A stretch of DNA of 64,000 bases from Dermatophilaceae bacterium Soc4.6 (lineage in GTDB: Bacteria > Actinomycetota > Actinomycetes > Actinomycetales > Dermatophilaceae). Under the pieces are notes generated by a model that was given only the letters and a program-made list of their open reading frames with translations, searched no databases and was not told the origin of the DNA. Shown piece by piece: positions 1-9,241 of this stretch. A program made the position numbers and the translations under genes. Position 1 is the stretch's first letter. Every line of letters starts with the position of its first letter. Location: the NCBI GenBank assembly GCA_039889245.1, contig JAZGVH010000002.1, forward strand, positions 1,798,001 to 1,862,000, written 5' to 3'.

Positions 1-628
1 GGCCGTCGGGGCGCCGGTGCCGCGCGACCCACTGGTCGCGTTCGGCCCCGTCGTCGGGGACGGCGCGGACCAGGAAGAGGACCTCGTCGATGAGCTCGGT
101 CCGGCCGGCCTGGTCGAGCAGGTCAGCCAGCCCGCGACCCATCCGGGCACGCTCGTCACCGTCGCGCATCCCGGTACCCGGGTGGACGATGGCGGCGGTG
201 GCGGCCCAGGTCCGGGCGGCGTGGTTCTGGATGACGGCCGCACGGGCGCCGGACAGCCCGGTGGGTGGGCCCTCGTGGATCTCGATCCCCGCCAGGGCGC
301 CGGGCAGGTCGACCTCGCTCTGGTCCCTCGCCTGCCCTGACGAGGCCCGGGACGCGAACCGGGTCCACCCGGTCAGGGCGCCGACCGCGAACACGGTGCT
401 GGCCAGGCCCCACCCCAGCGCGCTGCGGCCGCGGACCGGCACCACGGTCACCACCGTCACCACCGCGCAGATCAGCGCGAACACGCCCGCCGAGGCCCAC
501 GCCTGCCGCTGGAGCAGCCAGCACGCCGGCAGGCTCGACGCCGCGACGACCGCGGCCTGCCACCCGGTCAGCCCGAAGGGGAACCACCCGATGCGGGCCT
601 TCGCATAGGCCCTGTAGACGGAGCTCAT
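1..628 (-). CDS. SCO6880-family membrane protein of conjugation/secretion locus (C-terminus beyond window)
   Basis: The reading frame is open from an ATG at 628 down to the window edge (about 209 codons), so the C-terminus is missing. The N-terminus begins MSSVYRAYAKARIGWFPFGL, followed by two hydrophobic segments (about residues 18-35 and 38-75) and then a soluble part. Short cytoplasmic N-terminus, paired membrane helices and soluble domain match the SCO6880 family found in type IV secretion-like loci of actinobacterial mobile elements. It lies directly downstream of the TrbL/VirB6-like gene on the same strand, as in such loci. A role as inner-membrane component of a DNA-transfer channel is inferred from family and context. 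Confidence 0.65.
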   Translation of the reverse strand, partial: MSSVYRAYAKARIGWFPFGLTGWQAAVVAASSLPACWLLQRQAWASAGVFALICAVVTVVTVVPVRGRSALGWGLASTVFAVGALTGWTRFASRASSGQARDQSEVDLPGALAGIEIHEGPPTGLSGARAAVIQNHAARTWAATAAIVHPGTGMRDGDERARMGRGLADLLDQAGRTELIDEVLFLVRAVPDDGAERDQWVARHRRPDG

Positions 629-660
629 CACAGGTGACCTCTCTCCTCGTGAACGACATA

Positions 661-714
661 GACGGGCTGGACGGGCTGGACGGGCTGGACGGGCTGGACG
701 GGCTGGACGGGCTG
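661..714. repeat. 9-bp tandem repeat, six units, between two transfer genes
   Basis: The unit GACGGGCTG is repeated six times without change in the 121-bp gap between the TrbL-like and SCO6880-like genes. A multiple of 9 bp resembles the in-frame codon repeats inside neighbouring genes, which suggests slippage rather than a regulatory array. Confidence 0.85.
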
Positions 715-749
715 GACGCAGGACGGGGTCACCCCGCGGTTAGACCGGG

Positions 750-2297
750 CTATACGGGGACGACGGCCACGGCCGCCTCGGCGCTGCCGGCGCCGGCCCC
801 CCCACCGCCGGATCCGCCACCGGCGCCCTGACCGCCGGATCCGCCGCCGGCGCCGGGCGGTCTCGGGGTGGGGGGTGGCGTCGGCCCAGAGCGTGGCGCC
901 ATCCCAGGGCTGGTGCGGGGGTCGGGGTCGGTGGGGTCCGGCCCGGCGCCGTGGACGAAGGGGTTGTCCTGGTCCTGGTCCTGGTTGGTGGGGCCGGCGG
1001 TGTTCCGGCTGCCGAAGCGGCCCGGGCGGCTGCCGGCGAAGTCGGGGACGTAGGTGTTGTGCCCGACTCCCATCTGGTTGGTCAGGTCCGCGCCGAGCGT
1101 GGCCGCCCGCGACCCCATCCCGGCGGCCACCCCGATCCCGGCGGCCGCGACCCGCCCCACGCTGCCGAGGGCCCCGAGTGCGCCGCTGGCGCCTCCCGCG
1201 GACGTGGCGAACCGCTGGCTGGTGGCGGCCTCGGTGGAGGCCTCACCCTGCGATCGTCCCCCGGCCTCGCTGGTGGAGGCCGCGTCCGAGAAACCCCAGC
1301 TGCCGGAGCTGCCCGAGCTGCCCGAGCTGCCCGAGCTGCCGGGGGCGTCGGCGGAGGTGCTGTCGGTGCTGCGGCCGCGCAGCAGGCCTGAGAGTCCGCC
1401 CTGGGCAGACAGCCCAGACCGCATCGCGGCACCGGAGGAGGTGCCGGGGTCGACGAACGCCAGCAGCTTGAACAGGGCCAGCGGGACGAAGCAGCCGACC
1501 AGGATGAGCATCACCGCGGGCACGGCGGTGCCGACCGCCTTCTGCAGGGAGTCGGTCGCGGACAGCGCGACCTGGGAGGTGACCTGCACCCCGAGCCCGA
1601 GCATCAGCATCATCACCACGGGGGTGAACGCGGCCGCGTGGAACCACCGCAACGACGTCCAGAACCAGGTCCGCCCGCCCTCCCAGACCAGCCCGGCCGC
1701 GGCGATCGGGTTGGTCGCGGCCAGGACCAGCAGCGACGCGCCCCGGGCGAGCATGACCAGCAGGTGCCCGAACGCGGAGACGATCAGGAACAGGCCCATC
1801 ACCCCCAGCACCGTGGCCAGCGTGCCGTCGGTGATGTCGGCGGTCGAGAACCCCGTCCAGGGCTGCCACGCGGCCATGGCGTCCACGTGCAGCAGCGACT
1901 GCATCAGCGCCCGGGTCAGACCGCCGGCCGCCGCGAGCACCGCCGACGCGTACACCACCCACGTGGCCCACACCATGACGAACTGGGCGCTGCCGACCAG
2001 GGCCCGGGCCATGCTGGCACCGTCGCGGCGGAACGCGGCAATACCGAGCTGGACCATCGCCAGGATCAGGACCAGGACGCCGGCGACCCAGAACGTGAAC
2101 GAGTAGATCCCGCCCAGCGGCCCGGTCCCGGACAGGTCGGGGACCAGGAAGTCGTCCTCGATGCCCAGGACCAGCTTCAGCAGCCACAGGCCCGCGTTCC
2201 ACAGGCCGAGCATCGCGGCCGTCCACCCGTCGGCGACGACCTTCCCCGCGGCGTTGCCGAGGTAGGAGAACGGGTTGAGGTAGTCGCCCCAGCTCAT
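750..2297 (-). CDS. TrbL/VirB6-like polytopic membrane protein
   Basis: 515 residues from the ATG at 2297, chosen because GGAG lies 8 bases upstream and the protein then begins MSWGDYLNPFSYLGN, a typical start for this family. About seven hydrophobic segments lie between residues 25 and 300. From about 310 onward the tail is low-complexity: a Ser-Gly-Ser repeat, Ala/Gly-rich stretches and a Pro/Gly-rich end. VirB6/TrbL proteins form part of the inner-membrane channel of type IV secretion systems, and the long variable tail is common in actinobacterial members. It sits between a small membrane-protein cluster and the SCO6880-like gene. The specific family name is inferred from topology and context. 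Confidence 0.65.
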   Translation of the reverse strand: MSWGDYLNPFSYLGNAAGKVVADGWTAAMLGLWNAGLWLLKLVLGIEDDFLVPDLSGTGPLGGIYSFTFWVAGVLVLILAMVQLGIAAFRRDGASMARALVGSAQFVMVWATWVVYASAVLAAAGGLTRALMQSLLHVDAMAAWQPWTGFSTADITDGTLATVLGVMGLFLIVSAFGHLLVMLARGASLLVLAATNPIAAAGLVWEGGRTWFWTSLRWFHAAAFTPVVMMLMLGLGVQVTSQVALSATDSLQKAVGTAVPAVMLILVGCFVPLALFKLLAFVDPGTSSGAAMRSGLSAQGGLSGLLRGRSTDSTSADAPGSSGSSGSSGSSGSWGFSDAASTSEAGGRSQGEASTEAATSQRFATSAGGASGALGALGSVGRVAAAGIGVAAGMGSRAATLGADLTNQMGVGHNTYVPDFAGSRPGRFGSRNTAGPTNQDQDQDNPFVHGAGPDPTDPDPRTSPGMAPRSGPTPPPTPRPPGAGGGSGGQGAGGGSGGGGAGAGSAEAAVAVVPV

Positions 2298-2425
2298 CGG
2301 TGTTGCTCCGCTCTGCTCGTTGGTCGGTGCTCGTCGGGATTCTGCTCGTCGTCGTCCTGCTCGTTCTGCTGGTCGGGCTGCTGGTCGGGCTGCTGGTCGG
2401 GCTGCTGGTCGGGCTACTGGTCGGG

Positions 2426-3364
2426 CTACTGGTCGGGGCTGCTGCCCCAGGGGCGCCATCCGGCCGGGGCGGCCAGAGCGGTCCCCGGCCACGTCGAGGG
2501 CGCCCGCGCCGGCGGGGCGCCGGGGGCGATGACCCAGCGGCCGCGCTCCCCGCCGGTCCACTGCAGCCGGGCGCAGTAGCCGTACGCGATCCGCGCCACG
2601 GCCGCCACGCGGGCCGTCACCGCCAGCAGGACACAGCCCACCACCCAGTCGGGGCCGTCGGTGGCCTTCACCTGGGCCGCGACCGGGACCGCGACCACCA
2701 CCGCACCCAGCCCGCTCAGCCCGCCCTGATCGCTGACGCCGCTGAGGTCGTTGACGGACGGGCCGGCGCCGCTGGCGAGGAAGGCCTGGATGTTCGCGAC
2801 CAGCTCCCAGGAGTCCGCGGGCGGTGCCCCGGGCGCCGACCACGCCCGGTACACCGTGTGGGCCGTCTCGATGGACATCCCCTGCAGCACCGTGGTCTCG
2901 ATGGCCGCCAGCTGCCCGACCGCGCCCGTCGGGGTGTGGGGGTAGCCGGTGGGGACGCCTACGGGACCGACCCGGCCCGCCGCGGGGATGTCGAGCGGGG
3001 GGGCGGGACGGGCGGCGGGGGTGCCGGCACGGCTGGCCTGCGGCGGGACCGCCAGCATCGCCGCCGCGGCCATCGCGTCCCGCCGAGCCGGCCCGGGCGG
3101 CAGCGGCTCCCCGGCCGGGGCCCTCGCCGCAGCCTTCCCTGCGGCTCTGGCTGTGCCTGTGGGGGTGGCTGTGGTGAGCGTGTGGGTGGTGGGGGCGGTG
3201 GCGGTGATGACAGCGCTGTACCCGGCGTACCCGAGGCCACCGGCCAGGACGGCAGCGGCCAGCGCGACCCCCAGCAGGGACCGCAGCAGCCGCCGCCGGT
3301 CCCAGGGCAAAGCGTTGTGGTCAGCGTTGTGGTCAGCGCTAGCCGTGCGGGTGGGGGTGGTCAT
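2426..3364 (-). CDS. Membrane-anchored protein of the transfer locus, unknown function
   Basis: 312 residues. The start at 3364 is chosen because it overlaps the stop of the upstream small gene (ATGA). A cytoplasmic N-terminus of about 30 residues is followed by one strong membrane helix (LLGVALAAAVLAGGLGYAGY) and a mainly extracytoplasmic, Ala/Pro-rich domain. The middle contains a better-ordered region starting PTGAVGQLAAIETTVLQGMS, and another hydrophobic stretch lies near residues 225-265. I recognise no enzyme motif. Topology and position would suit a VirB8/TcpC-like scaffold or a pilus-base component, but no family-defining motif is visible. Confidence 0.6.
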   Translation of the reverse strand: MTTPTRTASADHNADHNALPWDRRRLLRSLLGVALAAAVLAGGLGYAGYSAVITATAPTTHTLTTATPTGTARAAGKAAARAPAGEPLPPGPARRDAMAAAAMLAVPPQASRAGTPAARPAPPLDIPAAGRVGPVGVPTGYPHTPTGAVGQLAAIETTVLQGMSIETAHTVYRAWSAPGAPPADSWELVANIQAFLASGAGPSVNDLSGVSDQGGLSGLGAVVVAVPVAAQVKATDGPDWVVGCVLLAVTARVAAVARIAYGYCARLQWTGGERGRWVIAPGAPPARAPSTWPGTALAAPAGWRPWGSSPDQ

Positions 3365-3684
3365 CCGACGCAGCCCGACCCGGTGATGCCGGCCAGCATG
3401 CCCGGCACGACCATGTAGGCGACCGCCGCGACGAACACGACCGCGACCCCGACGACACCGGCCTTGCTGGCATGCGGCATGGAGAACACCCGGCCGCCGA
3501 CGACGGCGCCGATGGAGACGACGACCCCGACGACCATCAGGGCGAGCACGCCCCACAGGACGTACCCGGTCAGGGTGTCGACGTAGGTCTGCGCCCCGGG
3601 TGGGGCGACCGGGCAGACCGACGGCAGCGCACCGACGGCACTCACGGAACTGACGGCGCTGACGGCGCCGGTGAGGGTGTTCAT
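3361..3684 (-). CDS. Small two-helix membrane protein (pilin- or VirB2/3-like)
   Basis: 107 residues with an AAGGGA-type ribosome site upstream of the ATG. The N-terminal third is secreted-like and contains one Cys (VCPVAPPGAQ). Two membrane helices follow, about residues 42-68 and 76-99, and the C-terminus is short with a second Cys. Size and paired helices resemble VirB2/VirB3-type subunits or small actinobacterial transfer proteins. It overlaps both neighbours' reading frames by 4 bases, so it is translated as part of the operon. Function is inferred from size and location only. Confidence 0.6.
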   Translation of the reverse strand: MNTLTGAVSAVSSVSAVGALPSVCPVAPPGAQTYVDTLTGYVLWGVLALMVVGVVVSIGAVVGGRVFSMPHASKAGVVGVAVVFVAAVAYMVVPGMLAGITGSGCVG

Positions 3685-4754
3685 GGGGGTGGTCCCTTCG
3701 GGTCGGTCTCGCTCGTGTCAGGGGTGCTGGGGGTCTCGCCTGCTGGGTCGAGGTGCTCGAGGTGTTCGAGGTGGTGCAGGAGGAGCGTCGCGGCCTGGAG
3801 CAGCGCGGGCGGCAGCGGAGCGGAGTCCAGGCCGCGGAGGGCCAGCTGCTTGTCGAGGGGCACGGTCACCAGGTGGCCGTGCGTGTCGCCGGCGCGGGTT
3901 CGCGGGCCCATCGCGGCGGCGAGGTGGCGGGGCCAGCGGCGCCGGGCGGGACCGACGACGGCGATCAGGGGGCGGCTGGCGCCCTGAATGCTCAGCATGG
4001 TGAGGGCGCTCTCGAGCCGGCGAAGCCCCGGGATCGTGGCTCGGGTGACGGCGACCACGGCCTCGGTGGTGGTCAGGGTCTGGCTGACCCAGCCTCCTGC
4101 GGTCAGCACCTGCCCTAGTTCCCAGCCGACGTCTAGGACGGTCAGGGCGGTGGCCGGTGGGGGCTCGTCGGGCAGGGGCAGCTCCTCGACCCCCCGGTGG
4201 GCTGCGGTGGGGCGGGCGACCCAGACCCGCTCGCGGCGGCCCAGGGACCACCCGTTCTCGCTCACGCCCAGCTCGGCCGTGACGGCACTGGTCAGACCGG
4301 AAGCGCCGGCGGTGCAGCACTCGATGACCCGGGCACGGCCGACCTGCGTGCCGACCCGGCCCGCGGGCCCGGTGGCGGGCTCGGTGGCGGGTCTGGTGGC
4401 GGGTCGAGTGGCGGCCTCGGTGGCGATCGCGAGGGCGAGCGTGGAGGCGCCCGCCTGACCCACACATCCCACCACCGGCAGGACCCGCTCGGTGGCGGCC
4501 CAGCGCAGATCAGCACCGGGTGGGTCGCTCGTGATGCCTCGTGGGGGGCCGAGAAGGTCCGGCAGGCCCGGCGGGCCCGCCAGGCTAGGTCGCTGGGCTG
4601 GCCGGTGTGCGGATCCGCGGAACTGACCCTGTTGCACGGCATGCCAGGCGCGGCGGAGCTCGTCGACACTCACCGGGCGGGCCGAGGCGCGGGCGCGGCT
4701 GCTCGCGCGGGTGCCGATGTCGGTGCCAGTGTCGGTGTCCGCGTAGGTGGTCAT
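3681..4754 (-). CDS. P-loop-like protein of the transfer locus (DUF6668-like)
   Basis: 357 residues. A poorly conserved N-terminus is followed near residue 95 by VVGCVGQAGASTLALAIATE, which looks like a deviant Walker A motif of the ParA/MinD type with Ala-Ser-Thr where Gly-Lys-Thr is usual, so nucleotide binding is uncertain. A Thr-Arg-Pro-Ala repeat interrupts the sequence after it, then predicted alpha/beta segments (ALTVLDVGWELG, AVVAVTRATIPG, PLIAVVGPARR) suit a Rossmann-like core. The gene overlaps the genes on both sides by 4 bases. The family assignment is from memory of similar actinobacterial proteins and is tentative. Confidence 0.6.
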   Translation of the reverse strand: MTTYADTDTGTDIGTRASSRARASARPVSVDELRRAWHAVQQGQFRGSAHRPAQRPSLAGPPGLPDLLGPPRGITSDPPGADLRWAATERVLPVVGCVGQAGASTLALAIATEAATRPATRPATEPATGPAGRVGTQVGRARVIECCTAGASGLTSAVTAELGVSENGWSLGRRERVWVARPTAAHRGVEELPLPDEPPPATALTVLDVGWELGQVLTAGGWVSQTLTTTEAVVAVTRATIPGLRRLESALTMLSIQGASRPLIAVVGPARRRWPRHLAAAMGPRTRAGDTHGHLVTVPLDKQLALRGLDSAPLPPALLQAATLLLHHLEHLEHLDPAGETPSTPDTSETDPKGPPP

Positions 4755-4951
4755 ATCGCGGGTCCGGCGTCGAGGTCGGCCCGGCGCATCCGCAACGCGG
4801 TGCGCAGCTGCTCAGCGGGCAGAGCGGCCAGTGCGCTCTGGGCGGCGCGGGCCCGCTGAAGCCGCGCCCGACAGCCCTCGATGTCGGCAACGGCCGCGTC
4901 CTCGTCACGGGCCTCGCGCACCAGCCGGGCCAGGTCGTGGTCGTCAGTCAC
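4751..4951 (-). CDS. Small charged coiled-coil protein
   Basis: 66 residues if translation starts at the GTG at 4951, which has GAGG five bases upstream. An in-frame ATG at 5002 would add 17 residues, but the sequence there is part of an ATGACGG-type microrepeat and looks less protein-like. The product is acidic at first (VTDDHDLARLVREARDEDAA), then Arg/Ala-rich with a heptad-like pattern. The stop overlaps the next gene's start (ATGA), which supports its reality. No function can be assigned. Confidence 0.5.
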   Translation of the reverse strand: MTDDHDLARLVREARDEDAAVADIEGCRARLQRARAAQSALAALPAEQLRTALRMRRADLDAGPAI

Positions 4952-5089
4952 GTGCCTCGTCTTCACCACACCCGTCACCGTCATCCGCCTCATCACCGTC
5001 ATCCCGTCATCCCCGTCATCCCTGTCACTGCGTCGCTGCGTCCATCACTCGATGCCTAAAGCGGGCCGGCCCGGGCTGGGGGCTCATCC

Positions 5090-5953
5090 TCAGGCCGGGA
5101 TCTGGCCGTGCACGGTGTACGCGGTGTAGGCGGTGGCCATCGCCTGTAGGCAGGCGCTGGCGCGGCGACGCACCGTGGCCGACGAGACGCCCGTCTGGCC
5201 GGCCACGGTCAGCGCCACCTTCCGTGAGCACAGACCGCCCTGCCCGCAGCGGGTGCGGGTGACTCCGGCCTCGTCGGCGGCCACAGCCAACCGCAGCAGC
5301 AGGTCGACGTCGTCCTGCTCGACCACGCCATGGCTGAGCGCCCAGGTCAGGACCTCAGCCAGTTCCGTCTCGGCCGCCACCGACGTCGCCCCAGCTGCAT
5401 CAGCTGTACCAGCGGCAGGGTCGAGAACGGCAGGACGTGCCTCGAGGGCACGCCACGAGTCGGCTCCCGGATCTAGGGGGACCGTGCGCGACCAGGCCGG
5501 GTCGACCTCGCGCAGGTGTGCCCCGACGCCGAGCTCGCGAAGGACCCCCCGGCGGGTGTTCATCACCACGTTCGCGGCGACCTTGCGCCGCCGCTGCCAG
5601 GGGAACTCGCGGACCTCGAGCCAGAGCTGCGCGGCGACCACCTCGTCGATCCGACCGGTCAAGGACCGCAGCCGGTGCGCGACCAGGGACGCCCCGGGCA
5701 GCAGCAGCCACGCCAACGCCCCCGTGGCGGCGAGGTCGTCGCCGCCGCTCGGGCTGGCCAGCCTGGCCAGGGTGTGAAGCACCTCGTCGGCGTCGTCCCG
5801 GGGCGCGCTGGCGATCCACCCGGGCAGGTCAAGCAGGTCACCCACCACCCGCAGCGCGCGGCACTGCTCACCCCAGGTCGGCCACAGGGCGCGTGCCTGA
5901 GCAAGCAGCGCCTGCTCCGGGTCCGCCAGCCCCAACTGTGTTCCCACGCTCAT
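5090..5953 (-). CDS. Sigma-factor-like / helix-turn-helix regulator heading the transfer operon
   Basis: 287 residues, ATG preceded by GGAAGGA at good spacing. The middle (about residues 85-140) contains LTGRIDEVVAAQLWLEVREF and WQRRRKVAANVVMNTRRGVL, which resembles the packed helices of sigma-70 region 2. The C-terminal 40 residues include ALTVAGQTGVSSATVRRRAS, a clear helix-turn-helix pattern like region 4. CGQGGLC just before it may be a metal or disulfide site. As the first gene of the minus-strand run it is well placed to control transfer genes. An alternative is a replication-initiation or other HTH protein; the sigma-like reading is a resemblance, not a proven family match. Confidence 0.5.
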   Translation of the reverse strand: MSVGTQLGLADPEQALLAQARALWPTWGEQCRALRVVGDLLDLPGWIASAPRDDADEVLHTLARLASPSGGDDLAATGALAWLLLPGASLVAHRLRSLTGRIDEVVAAQLWLEVREFPWQRRRKVAANVVMNTRRGVLRELGVGAHLREVDPAWSRTVPLDPGADSWRALEARPAVLDPAAGTADAAGATSVAAETELAEVLTWALSHGVVEQDDVDLLLRLAVAADEAGVTRTRCGQGGLCSRKVALTVAGQTGVSSATVRRRASACLQAMATAYTAYTVHGQIPA

Positions 5954-6583
5954 CGTGATGTCCTTCCGCCCCGCTGACTCGCGTCAGCCCGTGACAGCTG
6001 GGTGCCAGCTGGTGCCAAGCCCCTGTTGCTGGCACGGCACGAACGGTCGCGCGGGGACATCCCCGCACTCGTCCCCCCTGGACCACAGCCATCGCCAACC
6101 CGAGACGTCCCTCCCCCTTCTCAGGGCCTGCCAAGACGTCCCCCACCCACAGGCAGGCGCCGCCTCCGCCCTCCCCTCCGCCCCGCGTCCCCCACGTTCC
6201 TGCAGGTCAGCGGGCTGCTGGGTCCTCAGATGCGGTCACGTCCCCCCAACGTCCCCCCGAAAGTTCACGACAAGGGCTGCCCGAGCCTGGCACCGGGCCG
6301 AAAGGGGCTCTATGCGGGCACGTTCCCTTGGTGAAAGCCGACGCCAGCCACCGTCGGCACCGTGTACGGCATGCCCCAGTGCAGGCGATCCTGCGTGGGG
6401 ACAACGGTGACAGCGACCGGGAGGACGTTCGCACGCTCAACCACGTCCGCGTGTGGGGGCGGACATCGGCACCAGCCACCAGACATCCTCGATGAGCGGG
6501 CGCGTCACTCCGCCCAGATAGGGCGTGTGTGGGTCCTGCCGCCCACCACCCCGAGTGCGGCCTCGCAAGGTTGGCGGATTCGC
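5954..6583. other. Non-coding region between transfer operon and IS-A
   Basis: I see no convincing gene in these 630 bases. The frames that stay open here have unnatural compositions. Just upstream of the sigma-like gene are an imperfect palindrome TGACTCGCGTCA (around 5977) and a repeated GGTGCCAGCTG/GCTGGTGCC motif (about 6000-6020), which could be operators. No clear -10/-35 pair was found. Confidence 0.5.
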
Positions 6584-6607
6584 GGCTCTTCACAAACGAG
6601 GGTGTAG
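6584..6607 (+). repeat. Left terminal inverted repeat of IS-A
   Basis: It begins GGCTCTTCACAAA and pairs with 15579-15602 at 22 of 24 positions; the two mismatches are adjacent (CG versus GC). GGCTCTTC is a typical ISL3 terminus. Confidence 0.85.
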
Positions 6608-6702
6608 GTCTCGCAGGGTAGCTCGGCGCGTCGGTCCCGGGGTAGGTGTCGAGGTCTCCCGAAGATGGAAGTTCTCACACCACCCATCTGGAAGACCTCG
6701 AC

Positions 6703-7891
6703 GTGTCTCACGCTACCTTCGCGCGCCCTGACCTGACGACCTTTACCCGTCTCGACGAGCTCGGACTCGTGGCGACCGGGCAACGCCTGGAACCCGGGCG
6801 GGCGGTCCTCGCCTGCCGAGTCGTGGAACCCGACCGGTGGTGCCACCGCTGCGGCCTCGAGGGCGTCGCTCGCGACACCGTGGTCCGCCGGCTCGCGCAC
6901 GAACCGTGGGGGTGGCGCCCCACGACGTTGACCGTCACGATCCGCCGCTACCAATGCCCCGACTGTGGCCACGTGTGGCGCCAGGACACCTCCCGAGCGG
7001 CCGAGCCACGGGCCAAGCTGACGCGGCGAGCCCTGCGGTGGGCGCTCGAAGCGATCGTGTGTCAGCACCTGACCGTAGCCCGCGTCGCCGAGGGCCTCGC
7101 GGTCTCGTGGAACACCGCGAACGACGCCATCCTCGCCGAGGGCCGCCGGGTGTTGATCGGCGACCCCACCCGGTTCAACGGCGTCCACGTCGTCGGCGTC
7201 GACGAACACGTGTGGCGGCACACCCGGCGCGGCGACAAGTACGTCACCGTCATCATCGACCTCACACCAATCCGCAACGGTACCGGCCCTGCTCGGCTCC
7301 TCGACATGGTCGAAGGCCGCTCCAAGCAGGCGTTCAAGCAGTGGCTCGCCGTCCGGCCGCAAGCCTGGCGCGACCAGGTCGAGGTCGTGGCGATGGACGG
7401 CTTCACCGGGTTCAAGACGGCCACCACGGAAGAGCTCCCCGCCGCCGTTGCGGTCATGGATCCCTTTCATGTGGTGCGCCTGGCCGGGGACGCGGTGGAT
7501 GCGTGCCGGCGGCGGGTCCAGCAGGACCTGCACGGACACCGCGGTCACAAGGACGATCCGCTGTACAAGGCCAGGCGGACCCTGCACACCGGCACCGACC
7601 TGCTCACCGACTCCCAGCGGCAGCGACTGACTGCCCTGTTCGCGACTCGCGCGCACGTCGAGGTGGAAGCGACCTGGGGCATCTATCAGCGGATGATCGC
7701 TGCGTACCGCGATCCCGACCGCGGCCACGGTCGCGAGCTGATGACCGCGCTGATCGCCTCCGTCAGCGACGGCGTCCCCACCGCGCTGGCCAAGGTCGCC
7801 AAGCTCGGCCGCACCCTGGCGAGCCGAGCCACTGACGTGCTGGCCTACTTCGACCGGTCCGGCACCTCGAATGGACCCACCGAGGCGATCA
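6703..7891 (+). pseudogene. ISL3-family transposase, 5' part (interrupted gene)
   Basis: About 396 codons from a GTG at 6703 (GGAAG upstream). The N-terminal zinc-finger pattern has CHRCG and CPDCG pairs (about residues 47-90), followed by a helix-turn-helix region. The DDE core includes VVGVDEHVWR and VVAMDGFTGF, holding the two expected Asp residues, then WGIYQRMIAAYRD. Family similarity ends at SGTSNGPTEAI. The frame then reads into unrelated sequence and stops at 8010, so any product lacks the last 40 or so residues. The missing segment is at 15474-15596. Transposition by this copy alone is unlikely. Confidence 0.85.
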
Positions 7892-8014
7892 CCGGCTTCG
7901 ACGAGCGGTATAAGGCGCCGGTCCTGACCCTCCGGCGAAAACCGGGGCCACCCAGCAGTTGTCCTCGAGCCGGGGAAGGTGTACTGCTGAAGCAGGACCG
8001 GGCGCCCTAAGGGG

Positions 8015-9241
8015 TCAGGCGGAGGTCATGGGCTGCCACGTCTGCCCGCCATCTTTGCTCGTGTAGGACGTCGTCGCGGGTTGGCACGACGTCTTGGTCC
8101 CGTCGGGGCACTGGTCGGAGGTGACCACTGCCGTGAGTGACGTCGCGCTGGCTGCGCTGAGATCGCTGACGCCAGAGGGGAGACCGTTGGTCGAGAGCAG
8201 GGTCGGGGCCTTGTTGGTCGAGGCGGTGGTACCGGCGGGCTGGGCGGTGACCACCCGCGATCCGTCGGGGGTGGCCATGACGGCGGTGGCTCCGGCCAGG
8301 CTGCTCGGGAGGGAGACCCCGGGTCCGACGACAGCGGTCACGTCGGTCGCCTGGGAGGCCGACCAGGCGCCACTGTCTTGGCGTGAGCAGGTCTTCCAGG
8401 TCGCTCCACTGGTTGTCGCGGTGGTGACAGCGACCACGATGCCTCCGGTCGAGGATGCGCCGAGGACGGCCAAGGCCGCGTCCACGGTGGTGCACCCCTG
8501 CAGACTGACCGGAGCCCAGGTCGTGCCGCCGTCCGTGCTCTCGGCCAGGCCGGACGACAACGGGCCGGTGACGGCCCAGAGGCCGCCGCTGTCTGCGGTG
8601 ACGGTGGCGACGTTCGCCGCGACGTGCCCGGTCCACAGCGTGCTCGCCGTCGTCGTCGGGGCTTCGTACCACTGACTGGTCACGAAGTTGGAGCTGCTCT
8701 GGGCCCGCACCAGGAGCCCCGCGACTACCCCGCTGTTCATCACCAACCGCACTGCGCCGGCGCCGACGCCGGCGCCGACGCTGGCGCCGGCAGGGGGCGT
8801 GAGCGTCACGGGTGCCCAGGCGGCACCGCCATCGCTGGTCGTCCACACTCTTGGTCGGCCGGAGACGATTGCGGCGATGTAGGCGCTGGTGGGGCCAGCC
8901 GCAACGTCCTGGATATCGGCTGGTGCCGCGGGCAGTGCCGGAAGCGTGGTGTACGTGGCCCCCCCGTTCCGGCTGAGCTGTATGCGGCGGTCGCTCCGGA
9001 CGGAGACGACGCCCCCCGGATCAGACCGGGCAATGACGTGGCCAGTTGCCGTCGAAGCGCCCGTCGATGTGGGAGCGGTGGCGCCTGAGCTGCCGGCTTG
9101 CTGCTGTCCACAGGAGGACACGGCAACGACCACCGCCAGTCCCACCAGGCCGGACGTGAGGCGACTAGACCGGTGGGCCTGCCGTGCCCGGCGTCCGCTG
9201 CTGACCGCAACGGGACCGTCAGGATCCGTAAACCGGACCAT
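8015..9241 (-). CDS. Secreted lipoprotein with sialidase/YCF48-like repeats
   Basis: 408 residues from the ATG at 9241. This start overlaps the end of the DUF1906 gene by 23 bases and places a signal peptide (SGLVGLAVVVAVSSCG) with a lipobox-type Cys near residue 45. The mature part repeats the pattern S-T/N-D-G-G-x-T/A-W followed by a hydrophobic strand (for example TTSDGGAAWAPVT, STDGGTTWAPVS, SKDGGQTWQPM). This is the Asp-box-like signature of sialidase/YCF48-type beta-propellers. A surface binding or scaffold role is likely; catalysis is not evident. It lies inside the insertion that splits IS-A, in one unit with the DUF1906 gene. Confidence 0.75.
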   Translation of the reverse strand: MVRFTDPDGPVAVSSGRRARQAHRSSRLTSGLVGLAVVVAVSSCGQQQAGSSGATAPTSTGASTATGHVIARSDPGGVVSVRSDRRIQLSRNGGATYTTLPALPAAPADIQDVAAGPTSAYIAAIVSGRPRVWTTSDGGAAWAPVTLTPPAGASVGAGVGAGAVRLVMNSGVVAGLLVRAQSSSNFVTSQWYEAPTTTASTLWTGHVAANVATVTADSGGLWAVTGPLSSGLAESTDGGTTWAPVSLQGCTTVDAALAVLGASSTGGIVVAVTTATTSGATWKTCSRQDSGAWSASQATDVTAVVGPGVSLPSSLAGATAVMATPDGSRVVTAQPAGTTASTNKAPTLLSTNGLPSGVSDLSAASATSLTAVVTSDQCPDGTKTSCQPATTSYTSKDGGQTWQPMTSA

